In this document: one piece after another, positions 26,054 to 36,882 of the stretch
Layout: every line of letters starts with the position of its first letter
Position numbering within the stretch: the first letter of the stretch is position 1
DNA from: Sporomusa acidovorans
GTDB lineage: Bacteria; Bacillota; Negativicutes; Sporomusales; Sporomusaceae
Assembly (NCBI RefSeq): GCF_900101845.1
Contig: NZ_FNAM01000007.1
Span: 83,048 to 147,047 of the forward strand
Direction: 5' to 3'
Length of the DNA stretch: 64,000 bases
The notes under the pieces: model-generated
Seen by the model: the letters and a program-made list of their open reading frames with translations, nothing else
Databases searched by the model: none
What the model was told of the DNA's origin: nothing
Translations under genes and position numbers: made by a program

Positions 26054-27472
26054 TTATTTTTTAAATCCGCCTGCCTTATAGCGGGGCTTGGCACCTGGCG
26101 GGGGATTCTTTCTATTTTCCTGCGGCTTGCGCTTGCCGCCGTAAGTGCGGATGCGCAACGGGGCTTCTTCGGTAATTTTGATAGGTGTGGTATCTGGTTC
26201 CTTAGTCAACAGCTTGAGCGCGGCTGCGAGCAGGGAGACAGAGTCGGTTTCGGCAAGCAATTCTTCGGCACGGCTCCGATATTGATCAAGTCCGCCGCTT
26301 TCGATTTGATTAAGCAGCTTTTCCACTGCTAAACGCTGCTGGCCTTCGATGGCTTCTGTTACGGTAGGAACAGGCATCCGGACAATTTTTCGTTTGGTGA
26401 TTCGCTCAATGGAGCGTAAATGTTCCAATTCCCTGGGAATGACGAAAGTCATGGCCAGGCCGGTCTGACCGGCTCGGCCGGTGCGGCCGACCCGGTGGAC
26501 ATAGCTTTCCGGATCTTGAGGGATATCAAAGTTATAGACATGGGAGACGCCACTGATATCCAGGCCGCGGGCGGCTACATCGGTAGCGACGAGAATATCG
26601 ATGGTGCTTTCCCGGAATTGCCGCAGGACGGAATCGCGCTTGGCCTGGGTGAGGTCGCCGTGAATGCCTTCAGCCGAATAACCCCGCTTTTTCAAAGCCT
26701 CGGACAACTCATCCACCCGGCGTTTGGTTCTCACAAAAACGATAGACAGTTCCGGCGCCTGAATGTCCAGGAGGCGGCAGAACACGTCAAATTTTTGACG
26801 GTCCTGCAGTTCCATATAATATTGTTCAATCAGCGGAACCGTAACTTCCTTGGATTTAATGCTGACAAGAGCCGGGTCTTTTAAGAACCGCTGGGCCAAA
26901 TTTTGAATCTGGCGGGGCATGGTTGCGGAAAAGAGTAATGTCTGGCGAGTCTCAGGCGTAGCCCTCAGAATTTTTTCGATATCTTCAATGAATCCCATGT
27001 TGAGCATTTCGTCGGCTTCGTCCAAAACGACCATTTTTATATCTGTCAGCTTAACCGTGTGGCGTTCCATATGATCCATTAAGCGACCGGGAGTAGCAAC
27101 AATGATTTGCGGTTTTCGTTGCAGGGCTTTAATTTGACGGTAAATATCCTGCCCTCCATAGATGGGCAGCGTACGCACCTGCGAAAATTGTCCAAGCTTA
27201 TTCAGCTCTTCGGCCACCTGGATGGCTAATTCACGGGTGGGAGTTAGGACAATTCCGAAAATAGTGCCCGTGTTTCTTTGGATATTTTCCAGCAAAGGGA
27301 TACCGAATGCCGCTGTTTTGCCGGTACCGGTCTGCGCCTGGCCGATTAGATCTTTGCCGGAAAGCAACAGCGGAATCGCCTGTTCCTGAATAGGTGTCGG
27401 CTCTTCAAAACCCATATCGCTAAGAGCACGAATTGTTACATCACTAATCCCCAGCTCTCTGAACTTTTCCAA
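26054..27472 (-). CDS. DEAD-box ATP-dependent RNA helicase
   Basis: RNA-remodelling helicase of the CshA/DeaD type. All motifs are present in order: Q motif [13 protein letters not shown], Walker [26 protein letters not shown] in [11 protein letters not shown], the [10 protein letters not shown] motif V and [10 protein letters not shown] motif VI. The 472 residues end in a basic, glycine-rich tail ([11 protein letters not shown]) likely to bind RNA. The start is TTG at 27472, with AAAGGAGG about 11 bases upstream. It is a single gene, convergent with the IclR gene. Confidence 0.95.
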   Translation of the reverse strand: MEKFRELGISDVTIRALSDMGFEEPTPIQEQAIPLLLSGKDLIGQAQTGTGKTAAFGIPLLENIQRNTGTIFGIVLTPTRELAIQVAEELNKLGQFSQVRTLPIYGGQDIYRQIKALQRKPQIIVATPGRLMDHMERHTVKLTDIKMVVLDEADEMLNMGFIEDIEKILRATPETRQTLLFSATMPRQIQNLAQRFLKDPALVSIKSKEVTVPLIEQYYMELQDRQKFDVFCRLLDIQAPELSIVFVRTKRRVDELSEALKKRGYSAEGIHGDLTQAKRDSVLRQFRESTIDILVATDVAARGLDISGVSHVYNFDIPQDPESYVHRVGRTGRAGQTGLAMTFVIPRELEHLRSIERITKRKIVRMPVPTVTEAIEGQQRLAVEKLLNQIESGGLDQYRSRAEELLAETDSVSLLAAALKLLTKEPDTTPIKITEEAPLRIRTYGGKRKPQENRKNPPPGAKPRYKAGGFKK

Positions 27473-27691
27473 ATTTTATGTAGCCTCCTTTGGCTGCTTG
27501 CTTTTTACAATAGTATCGTCAGATCATAAGGGGTTATATACGCTTTGTGTTGTTGAGAAGTGGGGATGAAGCCTGGATAAATTGGTCGAGTGTGTATTGT
27601 TTGGCAGGGAAAATTATGCCTTTTCGGGAATAAAACAGAGTTAAGCCGTTAGAGTGTTCACAGAATCATTGACTGAAGGAAGAGGGATAGT

Positions 27692-28285
27692 ATGATTACA
27701 GATCGACTAAGACAGCAAATTGATTTTATTGTGGAAGTGGATAAAATAAAACAGATTTATCGGCAAAATTATGTAATTGGCGGTGAGCGCCATGAGACAG
27801 ATGCGGAACATTCCTGGCATTTAGCCGTTATGGCCGTACTCTTGGCCGAGCATGTTGCCGGTCACCAGATTGACGTACTCAAAGTACTGAAAATGGTTCT
27901 TATTCACGATATTGTGGAGATTGATGCCGGCGATACCTATTGTTTTGATCAGCAGGCCGGACTGGATAAAAATGAGCGGGAAACGAAGGCTGCCGATCGG
28001 CTATTCGGTTTGCTGCCCGCCGATCAGGCCCAGGAATTTCGCTCCTTATGGGAGGAGTTTGAGCATAGGGGCAGTCCGGAGGCTTGCCTAGCCGATGCAC
28101 TGGACAGGCTTCAGCCACTGCTGCTGCATTGCCATACACAGGGCAAATCGTGGAAAGAACACGGCATAACTAGTGCTAAGGTATATGAACGGAATCAGCG
28201 AACGGGAACAATAGCCCCGGAATTGGGTCAACTTGTTGCTGAGACGATCCAGACAGCGGTTGCGAAAGGTTATTTGCCGGAATAA
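27692..28285 (+). CDS. HD-domain phosphohydrolase (YfbR-like)
   Basis: Metal-dependent phosphohydrolase of the HD superfamily, 197 residues. The metal ligands are seen in ETDAEHSWHLAVMA (His), LIHDIVEIDAGD (His-Asp) and LADALDRLQP (Asp). The pattern resembles 5'-deoxynucleotidase YfbR and related HD proteins acting on nucleotides. A site GGAAGAGGGA precedes the ATG. It is a single gene ending in a strong shared terminator. The actual substrate is not determined by the sequence. Confidence 0.88.
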   Translation: MITDRLRQQIDFIVEVDKIKQIYRQNYVIGGERHETDAEHSWHLAVMAVLLAEHVAGHQIDVLKVLKMVLIHDIVEIDAGDTYCFDQQAGLDKNERETKAADRLFGLLPADQAQEFRSLWEEFEHRGSPEACLADALDRLQPLLLHCHTQGKSWKEHGITSAKVYERNQRTGTIAPELGQLVAETIQTAVAKGYLPE

Positions 28286-28314
28286 TTCATGCGCCGGTAT
28301 TACTCGTATAAGAT

Positions 28315-28365
28315 AAGATAAAAGAGAGTCGAAACGAAATCATGTTTTCGACTCTCTTTTATCTT
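28315..28365. terminator. Strong bidirectional terminator
   Basis: AAGATAAAAGAGAGTCGAAA pairs perfectly with TTTCGACTCTCTTTTATCTT (20 bp) around an 11-base loop. It lies between the HD gene and the convergent sigma-54 activator. Confidence 0.9.
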
Positions 28366-28396
28366 GTATCTTGTGACGCTTGGCAAGAAATACCGC

Positions 28397-29854
28397 TTAT
28401 GTATCCTGAAGCACCTTTTCAGCCCGATAGGAGAAAGAACGGCGTGATAGTCCCAAATAGGCTGCTGCTGCTGATTTGTTGCCTTTGTGCATTTTTAGGG
28501 CGGCGTAAATAATATTGTTTATATATTCTTCCAGGTTGAAGGGTTCCGGCGGCAGAATCACCGGTGCTTCAGGAAGGATGGTTCCTTCCTCTACGGCAGG
28601 GAGAGTGCAGTTGCCGCTGTCTACAATATTCAGGTGTCTGCTGCATAGTTCCGTATCATCAAACATAAAAACCGACCATTCAATAACATTTTGCAATTCG
28701 CGAATATTACCCGGCCAGGAATGGCTAAGCAGGGCTTTAGCCGCCTGGTCGCTTATGCGGCTGAATTTTTTCCCTTTTTGGGTGGAAAAACGGTGCAAGA
28801 ACATTTCGGCCAAGGGCACAATGGCTTCCGGCCGTTCACGCAGCGGCGGGATAAGGATTTGTCCCACATTAAGGCGATAAAACAGGTCCCGGCGAAAACT
28901 TTTTTCCTCCACGGCCTGAGCCAGGTTAATGTTGGTTGCACAGATAATACGGACATCGGCTTTGATTTTTTTTAAGCCTCCTACCCGGTAATATTCTTTT
29001 TCCTGTAAAACCCGCAATAATTTTGCCTGCATTTCTATGGGCATCTCGCCAACTTCATCCAAAAATAACGTACCGCCGACGGCGAGATCCAGCTTTCCTT
29101 TTTGTCCTTTGGACAACCCGCCTGTGAAAGAACCGGCTTCATAGCCGAATAATTCACTCTCGAACAGTGTCGGGGTTAGAGCCGCGCAGTTTATATCAAC
29201 AAATGGCGTGGTTTCGTTGAAGTCGGCATAATGAATAAGCTTGGCCACCATTTCTTTACCGGTACCGGTTTCACCCTGAATTAAAACCGGAATCGAACGA
29301 TCCTGGTGGTAAAGGAGTGCCTGCTTATAAATGTTTTCCATTGCCGGATCAAAGACCCCGATTTTGCCGATTCCTTCCGACTGGGCAACAAGCTGGCGCA
29401 AGCGGGAAATTTCTTTGGTAGTTTCCTGGGTAGCGGCCTGCACTTCCTGGTCAAAATGGTCGGTAAGCCGTCTGTTCTCACGCAGCAAGCCCTGGTGTTC
29501 GGCCACTTTTTCCGCAATAATCGATAACTCCTGAATGTTGATCGGTTTTAAGAGATAATCGAAGGCGCCCATACGTAAGGCTTCAATAGCCGATTCCATT
29601 GACCCGTGGCCGGTAAATAAAACAATGTCGGTATACGAACCGCTCGGCAATTCCTTAATACGTTTTAACAAATCAATACCGGTTATGCCTGGCATCTTTA
29701 TATCGGTCAGGATCATCGGAAAATTTTCTTCCGCATAGGCGGCAAGCGCCTCTTCGCCGTTACTGCATTCGGTGACTTCATAGCCCTGACGACGTAAAAA
29801 TTTTCTCACAGACGTGCGGCTGCCAGTATCGTCGTCTACTAATAAAATATTCAA
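28397..29854 (-). CDS. Sigma-54-dependent response regulator (NtrC family)
   Basis: Activator of sigma-54 promoters, phosphorylated by the kinase whose gene overlaps its start. An N-terminal receiver (about residues 1-120; [17 protein letters not shown], phospho-Asp in MILTDIKMPG) is followed by an AAA+ domain (about 165-390; Walker A GETGTGKE, Walker B GGTLFLDEVGE) and a C-terminal Fis-type helix-turn-helix (GNKSAAAAYLGLSRRSFSYR). The GAFTGA loop that contacts sigma-54 reads GSFTGG here. Length of 485 residues is normal. No target promoter was identified in the window. Confidence 0.93.
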   Translation of the reverse strand: MNILLVDDDTGSRTSVRKFLRRQGYEVTECSNGEEALAAYAEENFPMILTDIKMPGITGIDLLKRIKELPSGSYTDIVLFTGHGSMESAIEALRMGAFDYLLKPINIQELSIIAEKVAEHQGLLRENRRLTDHFDQEVQAATQETTKEISRLRQLVAQSEGIGKIGVFDPAMENIYKQALLYHQDRSIPVLIQGETGTGKEMVAKLIHYADFNETTPFVDINCAALTPTLFESELFGYEAGSFTGGLSKGQKGKLDLAVGGTLFLDEVGEMPIEMQAKLLRVLQEKEYYRVGGLKKIKADVRIICATNINLAQAVEEKSFRRDLFYRLNVGQILIPPLRERPEAIVPLAEMFLHRFSTQKGKKFSRISDQAAKALLSHSWPGNIRELQNVIEWSVFMFDDTELCSRHLNIVDSGNCTLPAVEEGTILPEAPVILPPEPFNLEEYINNIIYAALKMHKGNKSAAAAYLGLSRRSFSYRAEKVLQDT

Positions 29855-32800
29855 CTAGCATTATCCTCCTTTGCGTTGTCAATACTTAGGTTTTCTGCCT
29901 CAATTAGCGGAAATACAAGACGGAAAGTAGCTCCTCCATTTTCGTTGGTTATGGCCGATATTTGACCGCCGTGAGAAGTAACCACAGATTTTACAATTGC
30001 CAATCCCAGGCCCATGCCGTTACCCTTGGTGGTGAAAAACGGGGTGAAGAGCTTTTGTTTGATTGCGTCGGGAATGCCCGGACCATTATCCGAGATTTGA
30101 ACAATAATTTTGTCTTCCAGGCGTGATTGAATTTCTATTTCTTTGTAAACCTGAGGGGAAGATTCCAGTGCCTCCAAGGCATTGTTCATCAGATTAAGGA
30201 TAACGTGTTCCATATAGGCCAGTGAGCCTAAAAGTTTAAGCGGTTCCTCAGTAAGATCAAGCGATAGGACGACACCGGCGGTATTTAGCTGGGGAGTCAG
30301 CATCGCAACCGCATTTTGAATAACCTGGGTCATATCGAAATGCTGGCTGCTTTTTTGCTGATGACTGCGGATGAGATCGCGAATATATTTAATAATATTG
30401 GCAATCCGCGTTGCCTGCGTGGAAATGGTTTGCACATCCTCCAAGAACTCCTCCAAATGATAGGACTTGTCTTCTTTGGACCACATCAAAATACTGTCTG
30501 CCGTAACTTTTATTGAGTTTAAAGGCTGGTTAATCTCATGGGCAATGCCGGCAGCCATATTGCCTAAAGAAGCCAGTTTTTCCGCTTTGCTGATTCTGTT
30601 CCGGGCCGCTAAGAGCTCCATTTCCGCCTGTTTACGGTCGGAAATGTCTCTGGCAATACACAGCCCCACAAGTTCACCATTAAGCGCGAATAAATGAGAA
30701 TTTACCTCTGTAGGAACAAGTCTGCCGTCTTTTGCCAGATAATCATAATCAAAAATAGCCTGCCGCAGGGTTAACAGTTTTTCCATGCGGGGAGCGGCAA
30801 GGGTTTGCGATTGTGAGGACATGATGGACATCATTGTGCGGGACAGCAATTCATCCCGGGAATAACCCAGCCAGCGGCAGGCAATGTCATTCACCTCGAT
30901 AATCGTGCCAGGCAAACTTTGCGGGGTAATTTTCCAAACAAAGATGGCATCTTGTACACTGTCGAATAATTTTCGGTAACGTTTTTCCATAGCGCGCCTG
31001 ACGAAGATTTCCTGGGCCAGGGCAGCATTGGTATTGGCTAATTGGCGGGCTTGGGACTCTACGTTTTTTTCCAGGCGGCGGTAAGAGTGGGTGAGTACGT
31101 TTTCGGCATGTTTCTTATCATGGATGTCCAGGCAGCAGCCGATATAGCCGGTAAAAGTATGGTCAGAATTAAACCGGGGAATGCCAATGGTTTGCATCCA
31201 GCGGTATTCGCCGTCCGCGCGCCGCATGCGGTGTTCGGAGCAGAAGGAATTTGGCTGGTTGTCCGGGGCGTCCGGCAATACCGTTTGGATGAATGCATTA
31301 TCTTTGGGATGAATATAAGTTTCCCAGTCAATTTTTATGCCGATGCCAGGGGAGGCGCCGGTATACTTTTGCCATTGCTTATTGACAAAAATGCAGTTGT
31401 TGTATTGATCGGTTGACCAGACCATCACCGGAATGTGGTCGGCCAAATACTTAAAATTTGCTTCGCTTTCCCGTAAGGCCTGCTCAGCTTGCTTGCGTTC
31501 CGAAATGTCTCTGGCAATTGAGATTATCCTGGGTGAATCCCACAGGTTAAATAAATGGGAATTTACTTCCACCGGGATGCGGGTTCCGTCTTTGGCAATA
31601 TGATAGACTTCCAAGAGAGAATGTCCCGCAGTCATGAGTGCTGTAAGTGCCTGGTCGGCAGCCTCAGGCGAGGTGAGTTCACTGATATCGTAAACCGTCA
31701 GGCTTAGTAATTCCTCGCGGCTGTACCCGAGCTTTTTACAGGCGGCGTCATTTACTTCGAGAAATCGGGAAGACTTGGTAGGCGGATCCGGAGGCGAAGT
31801 GACAAAAATGGCATCATTGCTGCTGTTAAACAGTGTCTGATATTTTTCTGTACTGCGGCGGTAGTTTTCCTCTGCCTGTTTATATTTGGTGACATCCTTG
31901 AGAATGAATACGATTTCATCCTCATTAATCGCCGCTAAATGAATTTCTCCGGCCCAGTTATCGGTAGTGTGCTCAAAGGAAACAGTCTGCCGGGAACGTA
32001 ACACCGTGTCAATATTTCTGACAATTTTTTCCGCGAAAGAAGAAGTAAGAATGTCATAAACGGATTTTCCCAGGGCGGGTTTGGCTGTTAGCGGAGCAGC
32101 GAATTGCCGGTGGGAAAGTATTTCGCAGACAATTCCACTTTTGTTGATAACGGCAACAATATCCGGTATCGTTGCCAGAATACCCTGGATTCGCTCCTGT
32201 TTTTCATGTAATTCGCTTTCGAACTGCTTGCGGTCTGTGATATCGATCATCGTACCAATGAACGCAGGTTTACCCTCAAAGGTAACATATCTGCCGTTAA
32301 TTTCCACATCACGGTAAAAATCACCGTTAACCAAGCGTACTTCATAATGGTTGCTATTGATTTTGCCGGTCCTGCTGGTTTTAGTATTCTCGGCCGACAA
32401 CGTGTGATCAATTGGTTGAATGTAATCAAAGATATTCTCAATTTCCAGCAGCTCGCTGTATGACAAGCGGGTAATGGCCATAACGCCACGATTGGCATAG
32501 ACCAGTCGGTTTTCCTGGATAATATAGATGCCAATGCGCGAATTTTCCACTAAATTGCGGAATTTTAATTCATCCTGTGCAACCTGAGTATTAAGCTGAT
32601 GATAGTTTTGCAGGTGCTGGGTCAGCCAGTTTAACAGAAGAATGCCTGCCGTATTCGGCAGGACAAGCAGGGTAAGCAATTGACCTAAGGTAGATAATTG
32701 GCTAAAAACCGGTAAGTCGGAATTATCGCCGCCAATAGTAATATTCAAATAGTAACATGTTATGGTATAGAGGCAGTTTATGAAAGTCAATATACCAGTT

Positions 32801-33207
32801 CTTAAGTAAGCGGGGGAGTTGACAAAACGTTCTAACGCAAAAGCGCCGATAATGCCGAATAAAGACGCCCCGATGGTCCAAACTGTTAGCATGCCGTTGC
32901 CCAGTGTCAAGGAAAGTAAAGTACTGACCAAGGCAACAATCACGGCTTCAAAAAAACCGATATGCAAGGCTACAAGTAAAATGGGTATTATGCTTAAATT
33001 TAATGGGATAGTATGCGTTCCGTAAGTAGGAATAAACGAAATAGCGGCAATGAGTGAAAAAAATGCAACCCCGGACAGATTAATGTCCTCTTTTTTGGAA
33101 TAAACGATAGCCGGAAACAAAGGTAATACAATAATGATAACAGCAGCCATCGCCCCAATATTTTCGAATAATTGTATCATCGTTACACATAGGCTTGTCA
33201 AATCCAC
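29851..33207 (-). CDS. Multi-PAS sensor histidine kinase with LytS-type 5TM input domain
   Basis: Membrane sensor kinase of about 1118 residues. The N-terminal 200 residues hold several hydrophobic helices of the 5TM-LYT type ([20 protein letters not shown], and so on). About five PAS domains follow, several ending in the GxxR.I.DITDRK-like signature ([38 protein letters not shown]). HisKA ([13 protein letters not shown] carries the phospho-His) and HATPase (NDNGPG-type [22 protein letters not shown]) come last. The stop overlaps the regulator start by 4 bases. The start is set at GTG 33207, 6 bases from GAGGTG; another GTG at 33216 overlaps that site. Signal unknown. Confidence 0.9.
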   Translation of the reverse strand: MDLTSLCVTMIQLFENIGAMAAVIIIVLPLFPAIVYSKKEDINLSGVAFFSLIAAISFIPTYGTHTIPLNLSIIPILLVALHIGFFEAVIVALVSTLLSLTLGNGMLTVWTIGASLFGIIGAFALERFVNSPAYLRTGILTFINCLYTITCYYLNITIGGDNSDLPVFSQLSTLGQLLTLLVLPNTAGILLLNWLTQHLQNYHQLNTQVAQDELKFRNLVENSRIGIYIIQENRLVYANRGVMAITRLSYSELLEIENIFDYIQPIDHTLSAENTKTSRTGKINSNHYEVRLVNGDFYRDVEINGRYVTFEGKPAFIGTMIDITDRKQFESELHEKQERIQGILATIPDIVAVINKSGIVCEILSHRQFAAPLTAKPALGKSVYDILTSSFAEKIVRNIDTVLRSRQTVSFEHTTDNWAGEIHLAAINEDEIVFILKDVTKYKQAEENYRRSTEKYQTLFNSSNDAIFVTSPPDPPTKSSRFLEVNDAACKKLGYSREELLSLTVYDISELTSPEAADQALTALMTAGHSLLEVYHIAKDGTRIPVEVNSHLFNLWDSPRIISIARDISERKQAEQALRESEANFKYLADHIPVMVWSTDQYNNCIFVNKQWQKYTGASPGIGIKIDWETYIHPKDNAFIQTVLPDAPDNQPNSFCSEHRMRRADGEYRWMQTIGIPRFNSDHTFTGYIGCCLDIHDKKHAENVLTHSYRRLEKNVESQARQLANTNAALAQEIFVRRAMEKRYRKLFDSVQDAIFVWKITPQSLPGTIIEVNDIACRWLGYSRDELLSRTMMSIMSSQSQTLAAPRMEKLLTLRQAIFDYDYLAKDGRLVPTEVNSHLFALNGELVGLCIARDISDRKQAEMELLAARNRISKAEKLASLGNMAAGIAHEINQPLNSIKVTADSILMWSKEDKSYHLEEFLEDVQTISTQATRIANIIKYIRDLIRSHQQKSSQHFDMTQVIQNAVAMLTPQLNTAGVVLSLDLTEEPLKLLGSLAYMEHVILNLMNNALEALESSPQVYKEIEIQSRLEDKIIVQISDNGPGIPDAIKQKLFTPFFTTKGNGMGLGLAIVKSVVTSHGGQISAITNENGGATFRLVFPLIEAENLSIDNAKEDNAS

Positions 33208-33336
33208 CGTAAACACCTCAACAACTATATTCGCGGCGATTGTACATAATCCTTGATAAAATAGGAAGCTTTTTGTTGGTTTAAGTCAATCAGCTAATTT
33301 TTTTGTAATATTATAACAAATAAGACAAAAAATAGA

Positions 33337-33364
33337 TTGACTTATGGGTAAGGACAGTTATAAT
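33337..33364 (+). promoter_or_regulatory. Sigma-A-type promoter for the hydrogenase-like receptor
   Basis: TTGACT at 33337-33342 and TATAAT at 33359-33364 are 16 bases apart, 41 bases before the ATG at 33406. Confidence 0.7.
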
Positions 33365-33405
33365 ATGAATTAGTGATAAATTTAACGAACTCGTAGGTGA
33401 TAAGG

Positions 33406-35310
33406 ATGAACAGCGATATCTTATTAACCAATGAAGAGTTATGTGCCGGCTGCAATAAGTGTATTGCCAAGTGCCCGACCAAAGCAAACATTGCCTATTC
33501 AGTGGATGGTCAAAATAAGGTGCGGGTCGATCAGAACCGCTGTATTCATTGCGGTGAATGTCTTGAGGTATGTGATCACGGGGCAAGAGACTATAAGGAT
33601 GATACAGAACGCTTTTTTGCCGACCTTGAACAAGGTACAAGTATCTCGCTGCTCGCTGCACCTGCCGTTCGTTTTAATTTTGCTAATTATAAACGGCTTT
33701 TCGGCTATTTGCAGTCGCTGGGAGTGAAGGCTGTTTATGATGTATCCTTTGGCGCAGATATTACCACCTGGGCTTATTTAAAGGCAATTAAAGAGCAACA
33801 GTTACAATCGGTGATTGCCCAGCCTTGTCCGGCTATCGTTAATTATGTGCAAAAATTCCGGCCGGAGCTGATGAACAATCTGGCACCGATTCACAGCCCG
33901 ATGATGTGTGCCGCAGTTTATCTGCGTAAATATAAGAATATTAAAAATAAACTGGTTTTTCTGTCTCCCTGTATCGGTAAAATAGATGAAATCAATGAAA
34001 AAGATACTGCCGAATTAGTACAATATAATGTTACTTATGCGAAGCTCGAACAATATTTGCTCCAAAAAGGTGTTAACCTGGCGGCTTTTCCGGAGGTTGA
34101 TTTTGAAGAACTGAACTGCGGTCTGGGGTTGACCTTCAGCCGTCCGGGCGGCCTGCGGGAAAATGTGGAATTTAATACCAGGGACGCATGGATCAGGCAG
34201 ATTGAGGGTCCGGGTCATACCTATCATTATCTTGATGAATACGCTAAGCGGATACGGGAAGCAAAACCCGTACCTTTGCTTGTCGATATTTTAAACTGTA
34301 GTTGTGGCTGCAATCTGGGGACAGGCACCAATAAAGTTATGCCTATCGATGATATCGATTATCGCATGAATGAACTGAAACAGGAAAAAATCAAGGAACA
34401 CACACAAACGAAATTACTGAAAAAATCGTATGATTTGTTTACCCGGTTTGATAAGGAACTTACCCTTGCCGACTTTGTGCGGCGGTACGAAGATAAGTCA
34501 CAAATACTCAAAAACGCCGATGATGCCGACCTTGAACCTATTTTTACTGTGCTGCACAAAACTACGGAAGAGGCCCGCAAAGTAAATTGTTATGCTTGTG
34601 GATTCGGGAATTGCCGGGATTTCGCCAAAGCGGTCGCCAGCGGCAATAACCATGTAAACAACTGTATTGATTATAATCGCAAAGAGGTAGAAAATGAGAA
34701 AAAACAGTTAGCCGAAAGTCATAGTGAAGTGGAAACCATGCTGACTAAAGTAAAATCTCTGAGCGAAGAGCGGGCGCGTTCTGCCGAATTGCTTAAAGCC
34801 CATGTCAGGGATATTACAGATGCGATTAACGAGGTATCGGTAGGAAGCGGTGAAAATGCCAAAAGTATTGAAAATATCGGTGGCGAAATGCATTATATTT
34901 TTAAAACAGCCACTGAACTTAGAGATAGTATTGGTGAAGTAGAAACCAAGCTAGCCGATTTTGGACAGGCTTCTGATGAAATTGTCGGTATTGCCAGTCA
35001 GACGAATCTCTTGTCGCTTAATGCCGCCATCGAAGCGGCGCGGGCTGGTGAACTGGGCAAGGGCTTTGCTGTGGTGGCCAACGAGGTACGGGTGTTGGCA
35101 GATCGTTCGAAAACAGCCGTCACATCAACTAAGCACAGTGAAGAAGATATCAGGCAGCAGGTTGCCAAAATTATGAATATTGCTGATGAACTGGAAAAGA
35201 AAGTTGATACTGTGAACAATGAAATTACCAATATCTCTGCGACCGTTCAGCAGGTAACGGCAAAATGCCAGGAAATTGCGGCGACGGCTTCCGTTCTGGA
35301 ACAAAAATAA
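33406..35310 (+). CDS. [FeFe]-hydrogenase-like sensor fused to methyl-accepting chemotaxis signalling domain
   Basis: Soluble 634-residue fusion with no membrane segment. Domains in order: two [4Fe-4S] motifs ([12 protein letters not shown], about 13-23; [11 protein letters not shown], about 46-56), an iron-hydrogenase H-cluster domain (about 75-330), a CYACGFGNC...C Fe-S domain of the PF04060 type (Cys395, 398, 403, 420), a coiled coil, and an MCP signalling hairpin ([20 protein letters not shown], about 530-550). H-cluster ligand cysteines are kept at 141, 189, 298 and 302. The proton-relay Cys of active hydrogenases (first C of TSCCP) is Pro140. It is thus probably a sensor of H2 or redox state, not a producer. 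ATG 33406 has AGGTGA 5 bases upstream. Confidence 0.93.
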   Translation: MNSDILLTNEELCAGCNKCIAKCPTKANIAYSVDGQNKVRVDQNRCIHCGECLEVCDHGARDYKDDTERFFADLEQGTSISLLAAPAVRFNFANYKRLFGYLQSLGVKAVYDVSFGADITTWAYLKAIKEQQLQSVIAQPCPAIVNYVQKFRPELMNNLAPIHSPMMCAAVYLRKYKNIKNKLVFLSPCIGKIDEINEKDTAELVQYNVTYAKLEQYLLQKGVNLAAFPEVDFEELNCGLGLTFSRPGGLRENVEFNTRDAWIRQIEGPGHTYHYLDEYAKRIREAKPVPLLVDILNCSCGCNLGTGTNKVMPIDDIDYRMNELKQEKIKEHTQTKLLKKSYDLFTRFDKELTLADFVRRYEDKSQILKNADDADLEPIFTVLHKTTEEARKVNCYACGFGNCRDFAKAVASGNNHVNNCIDYNRKEVENEKKQLAESHSEVETMLTKVKSLSEERARSAELLKAHVRDITDAINEVSVGSGENAKSIENIGGEMHYIFKTATELRDSIGEVETKLADFGQASDEIVGIASQTNLLSLNAAIEAARAGELGKGFAVVANEVRVLADRSKTAVTSTKHSEEDIRQQVAKIMNIADELEKKVDTVNNEITNISATVQQVTAKCQEIAATASVLEQK

Positions 35311-35347
35311 ATATAAATTATAGGTTTTTATTACCTATACTGTTAAT

Positions 35348-35400
35348 GCAAGCCAAACGAAAGAGGGCTCCCACGGGAGCCTTCTTTCGTTTGGCTTGCC
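35348..35400. terminator. Long perfect hairpin after the hydrogenase-like receptor
   Basis: About 25 bases of GCAAGCCAAACGAAAGAGGG... pair with the mirrored arm ending in CTTTCGTTTGGCTTGC, with a tiny loop and only one or two mismatches. It has no T run outside, but the inner part (GGGCTCCC/GGGAGCC then TTCTTTC) looks like an ordinary terminator. Probably terminates in both directions. Confidence 0.65.
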
Positions 35401-35437
35401 GGGCCTGTTTCTATTTAGTAGCCGGTAAAGCAAAAGG

Positions 35438-35486
35438 CTTACAGGGCGACGGCCGCTCCCCCAAAGGGAGGCAGCGGCCGCTGGTA
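35438..35486 (-). terminator. GC-rich hairpin downstream of the small minus-strand gene
   Basis: On the minus strand CAGCGGCCGCTGCCTCCC can pair with GGGGGAGCGGCCGTCGC, followed by CCTTTTGCTTT. It lies directly after the stop of the glycine-rich small protein and would end its transcript. Confidence 0.5.
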
Positions 35487-35495
35487 AGTAATTTT

Positions 35496-35597
35496 TTAAC
35501 ACGTTGAGGAATCTTCATCAGCAAAGCATAATAAGAGGAGAATGATGATAATGATTAAAATGATTCTGCTATTGCCGCCGCCAAACCCACAGCCCAT
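35496..35597 (-). CDS. Small glycine-rich hydrophobic protein (33 residues, YjcZ-like)
   Basis: ATG at 35597 is preceded on the minus strand by AAAGGGGG with a 7-base spacer. The product begins MGCGFGGGNSRIIL, continues with a run of Ile and Leu that would form one membrane helix, and ends FADEDSSTC. The pattern Gly/Cys-rich start plus one helix is that of the tiny YjcZ-type proteins of spore-forming Firmicutes, often linked to sporulation; the link is inferred. A GC-rich hairpin follows the stop. It is too short for most ORF cut-offs, so it is easily missed. Confidence 0.65.
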   Translation of the reverse strand: MGCGFGGGNSRIILIIIIILLLLCFADEDSSTC

Positions 35598-35715
35598 ATA
35601 AGTACCCCCTTTGATGTAATTTAGTTATTGGTGCTGGTTTGATGCCATTGTATGCGGCGGCAGTGTCTTTGGTTAAAAGATAATTTGGCTGGGATTATTA
35701 GGAAATATTTTATTG

Positions 35716-36882
35716 TTATTGGAACTTTTTAACGAACCGGCCAATGCGCTCAAGCGCATGGGACAGATTGCTGATTGAGGAAGCGTAGGAGCAGCGAATG
35801 TAGCCTTCACCACTTTCGCCAAATGCGTCACCGGGAACGACAGCCACTTTTTCGGTCTTTAACAGGTCTTCGGCAAATTGCAGCGAGGTTAAGCCGGTTT
35901 CCTTAATTGAAGGGAAAATATAGAATGCTCCTTTGGGCTCAAAACATTTGAGTCCCAGTTCATGCAATCCTTCCAGCATAAGCTGGCGGCGGCAGTTATA
36001 TTCAGCCACCATGCTTTCCATTTTTTCCGTGCCGTGCAGGAGGGCCTCAATGGCTCCGAGCTGGGCGGTAATCGGCGCACAAAGCATGGTATACTGATGG
36101 ATTTTGTTCATGGCGGCAATAAATTCATGATTGGCTAACGCGTAACCGATTCGCCAGCCGGTCATGGCATAAGCCTTGGAAAAGCCGTTTAATAAAATGG
36201 TACGGTCACGCATTGCCGGCAGACTGGCAAAACAAGTGTGCATACCCTGGTAAGTCAAATCGGCGTAGATTTCATCCGAAATTATAATTAAATCATGTTT
36301 TTTGGCAAACTGGGCAATAGCCAGTAATTCCTGCTTGGGCATAATGGCACCGGTCGGATTGTTGGGGTAGCCGATTAACAGGGCTTTGGTCCGGGGACTT
36401 ACCAGCTTTTCCAGTTGGGCCACAGTTACGCGAAATTCGTGTTCCATCGTTGTCGGGACAGGTACCGGTTGACCGCCGGCCAGAGTGACACAGGCTTTGT
36501 AGGAAACATAACAGGGTTCCGGGATGAGAACCTCCTCACCCGGGCTGATGATGGCCCGGATTGCCAGATCAAGGGCTTCACTGACACCAACCGTTACCAA
36601 AGCCTCGGTGCGCGGGTCGTAGGTGACCTGATACTTGTCGTAAATCGTGCGGGCGATTTCTTCTCTGAGTTCTAAAAGCCCATAATTGGAGGTATAGGCC
36701 GTATAACCTTTATGCAGCCCATGTACACAACTTTCCCGGATATGCCAGGGAGTGATAAAGTCCGGCTCACCGACTCCCAGCGAAATGACGCCTTTCATTT
36801 CGGCGGCAATGTCAAAAAATCGCCGGATGCCGGAAGGCGGGACGGATTTGACAACAGGTGACAGACGCTCGGCCCAACTCAT
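35716..36882 (-). CDS. Class I/II pyridoxal-phosphate aminotransferase
   Basis: Fold-type I aminotransferase of 388 residues. Diagnostic parts: GVGEPDF at the start, YPNNPTGAIMP, IISDEIYADLTY with the Asp that contacts the cofactor, and the lysine motif NGFSKAYAMTGWRIGYAL. C-terminal IRCSYASS carries the substrate-carboxylate Arg. Its ATG overlaps the stop of the AsnC-type regulator by 4 bases, and both lie behind an alanine-type T-box. This suggests it makes or uses alanine (inference). Substrate preference cannot be read directly. Confidence 0.92.
   Translation of the reverse strand: MSWAERLSPVVKSVPPSGIRRFFDIAAEMKGVISLGVGEPDFITPWHIRESCVHGLHKGYTAYTSNYGLLELREEIARTIYDKYQVTYDPRTEALVTVGVSEALDLAIRAIISPGEEVLIPEPCYVSYKACVTLAGGQPVPVPTTMEHEFRVTVAQLEKLVSPRTKALLIGYPNNPTGAIMPKQELLAIAQFAKKHDLIIISDEIYADLTYQGMHTCFASLPAMRDRTILLNGFSKAYAMTGWRIGYALANHEFIAAMNKIHQYTMLCAPITAQLGAIEALLHGTEKMESMVAEYNCRRQLMLEGLHELGLKCFEPKGAFYIFPSIKETGLTSLQFAEDLLKTEKVAVVPGDAFGESGEGYIRCSYASSISNLSHALERIGRFVKKFQ

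Noticed and set aside
26420..26884. Plus-strand ORF of 154 codons inside the DEAD-box helicase
   Set aside because: Antisense to conserved helicase motifs, no ribosome site or family resemblance.
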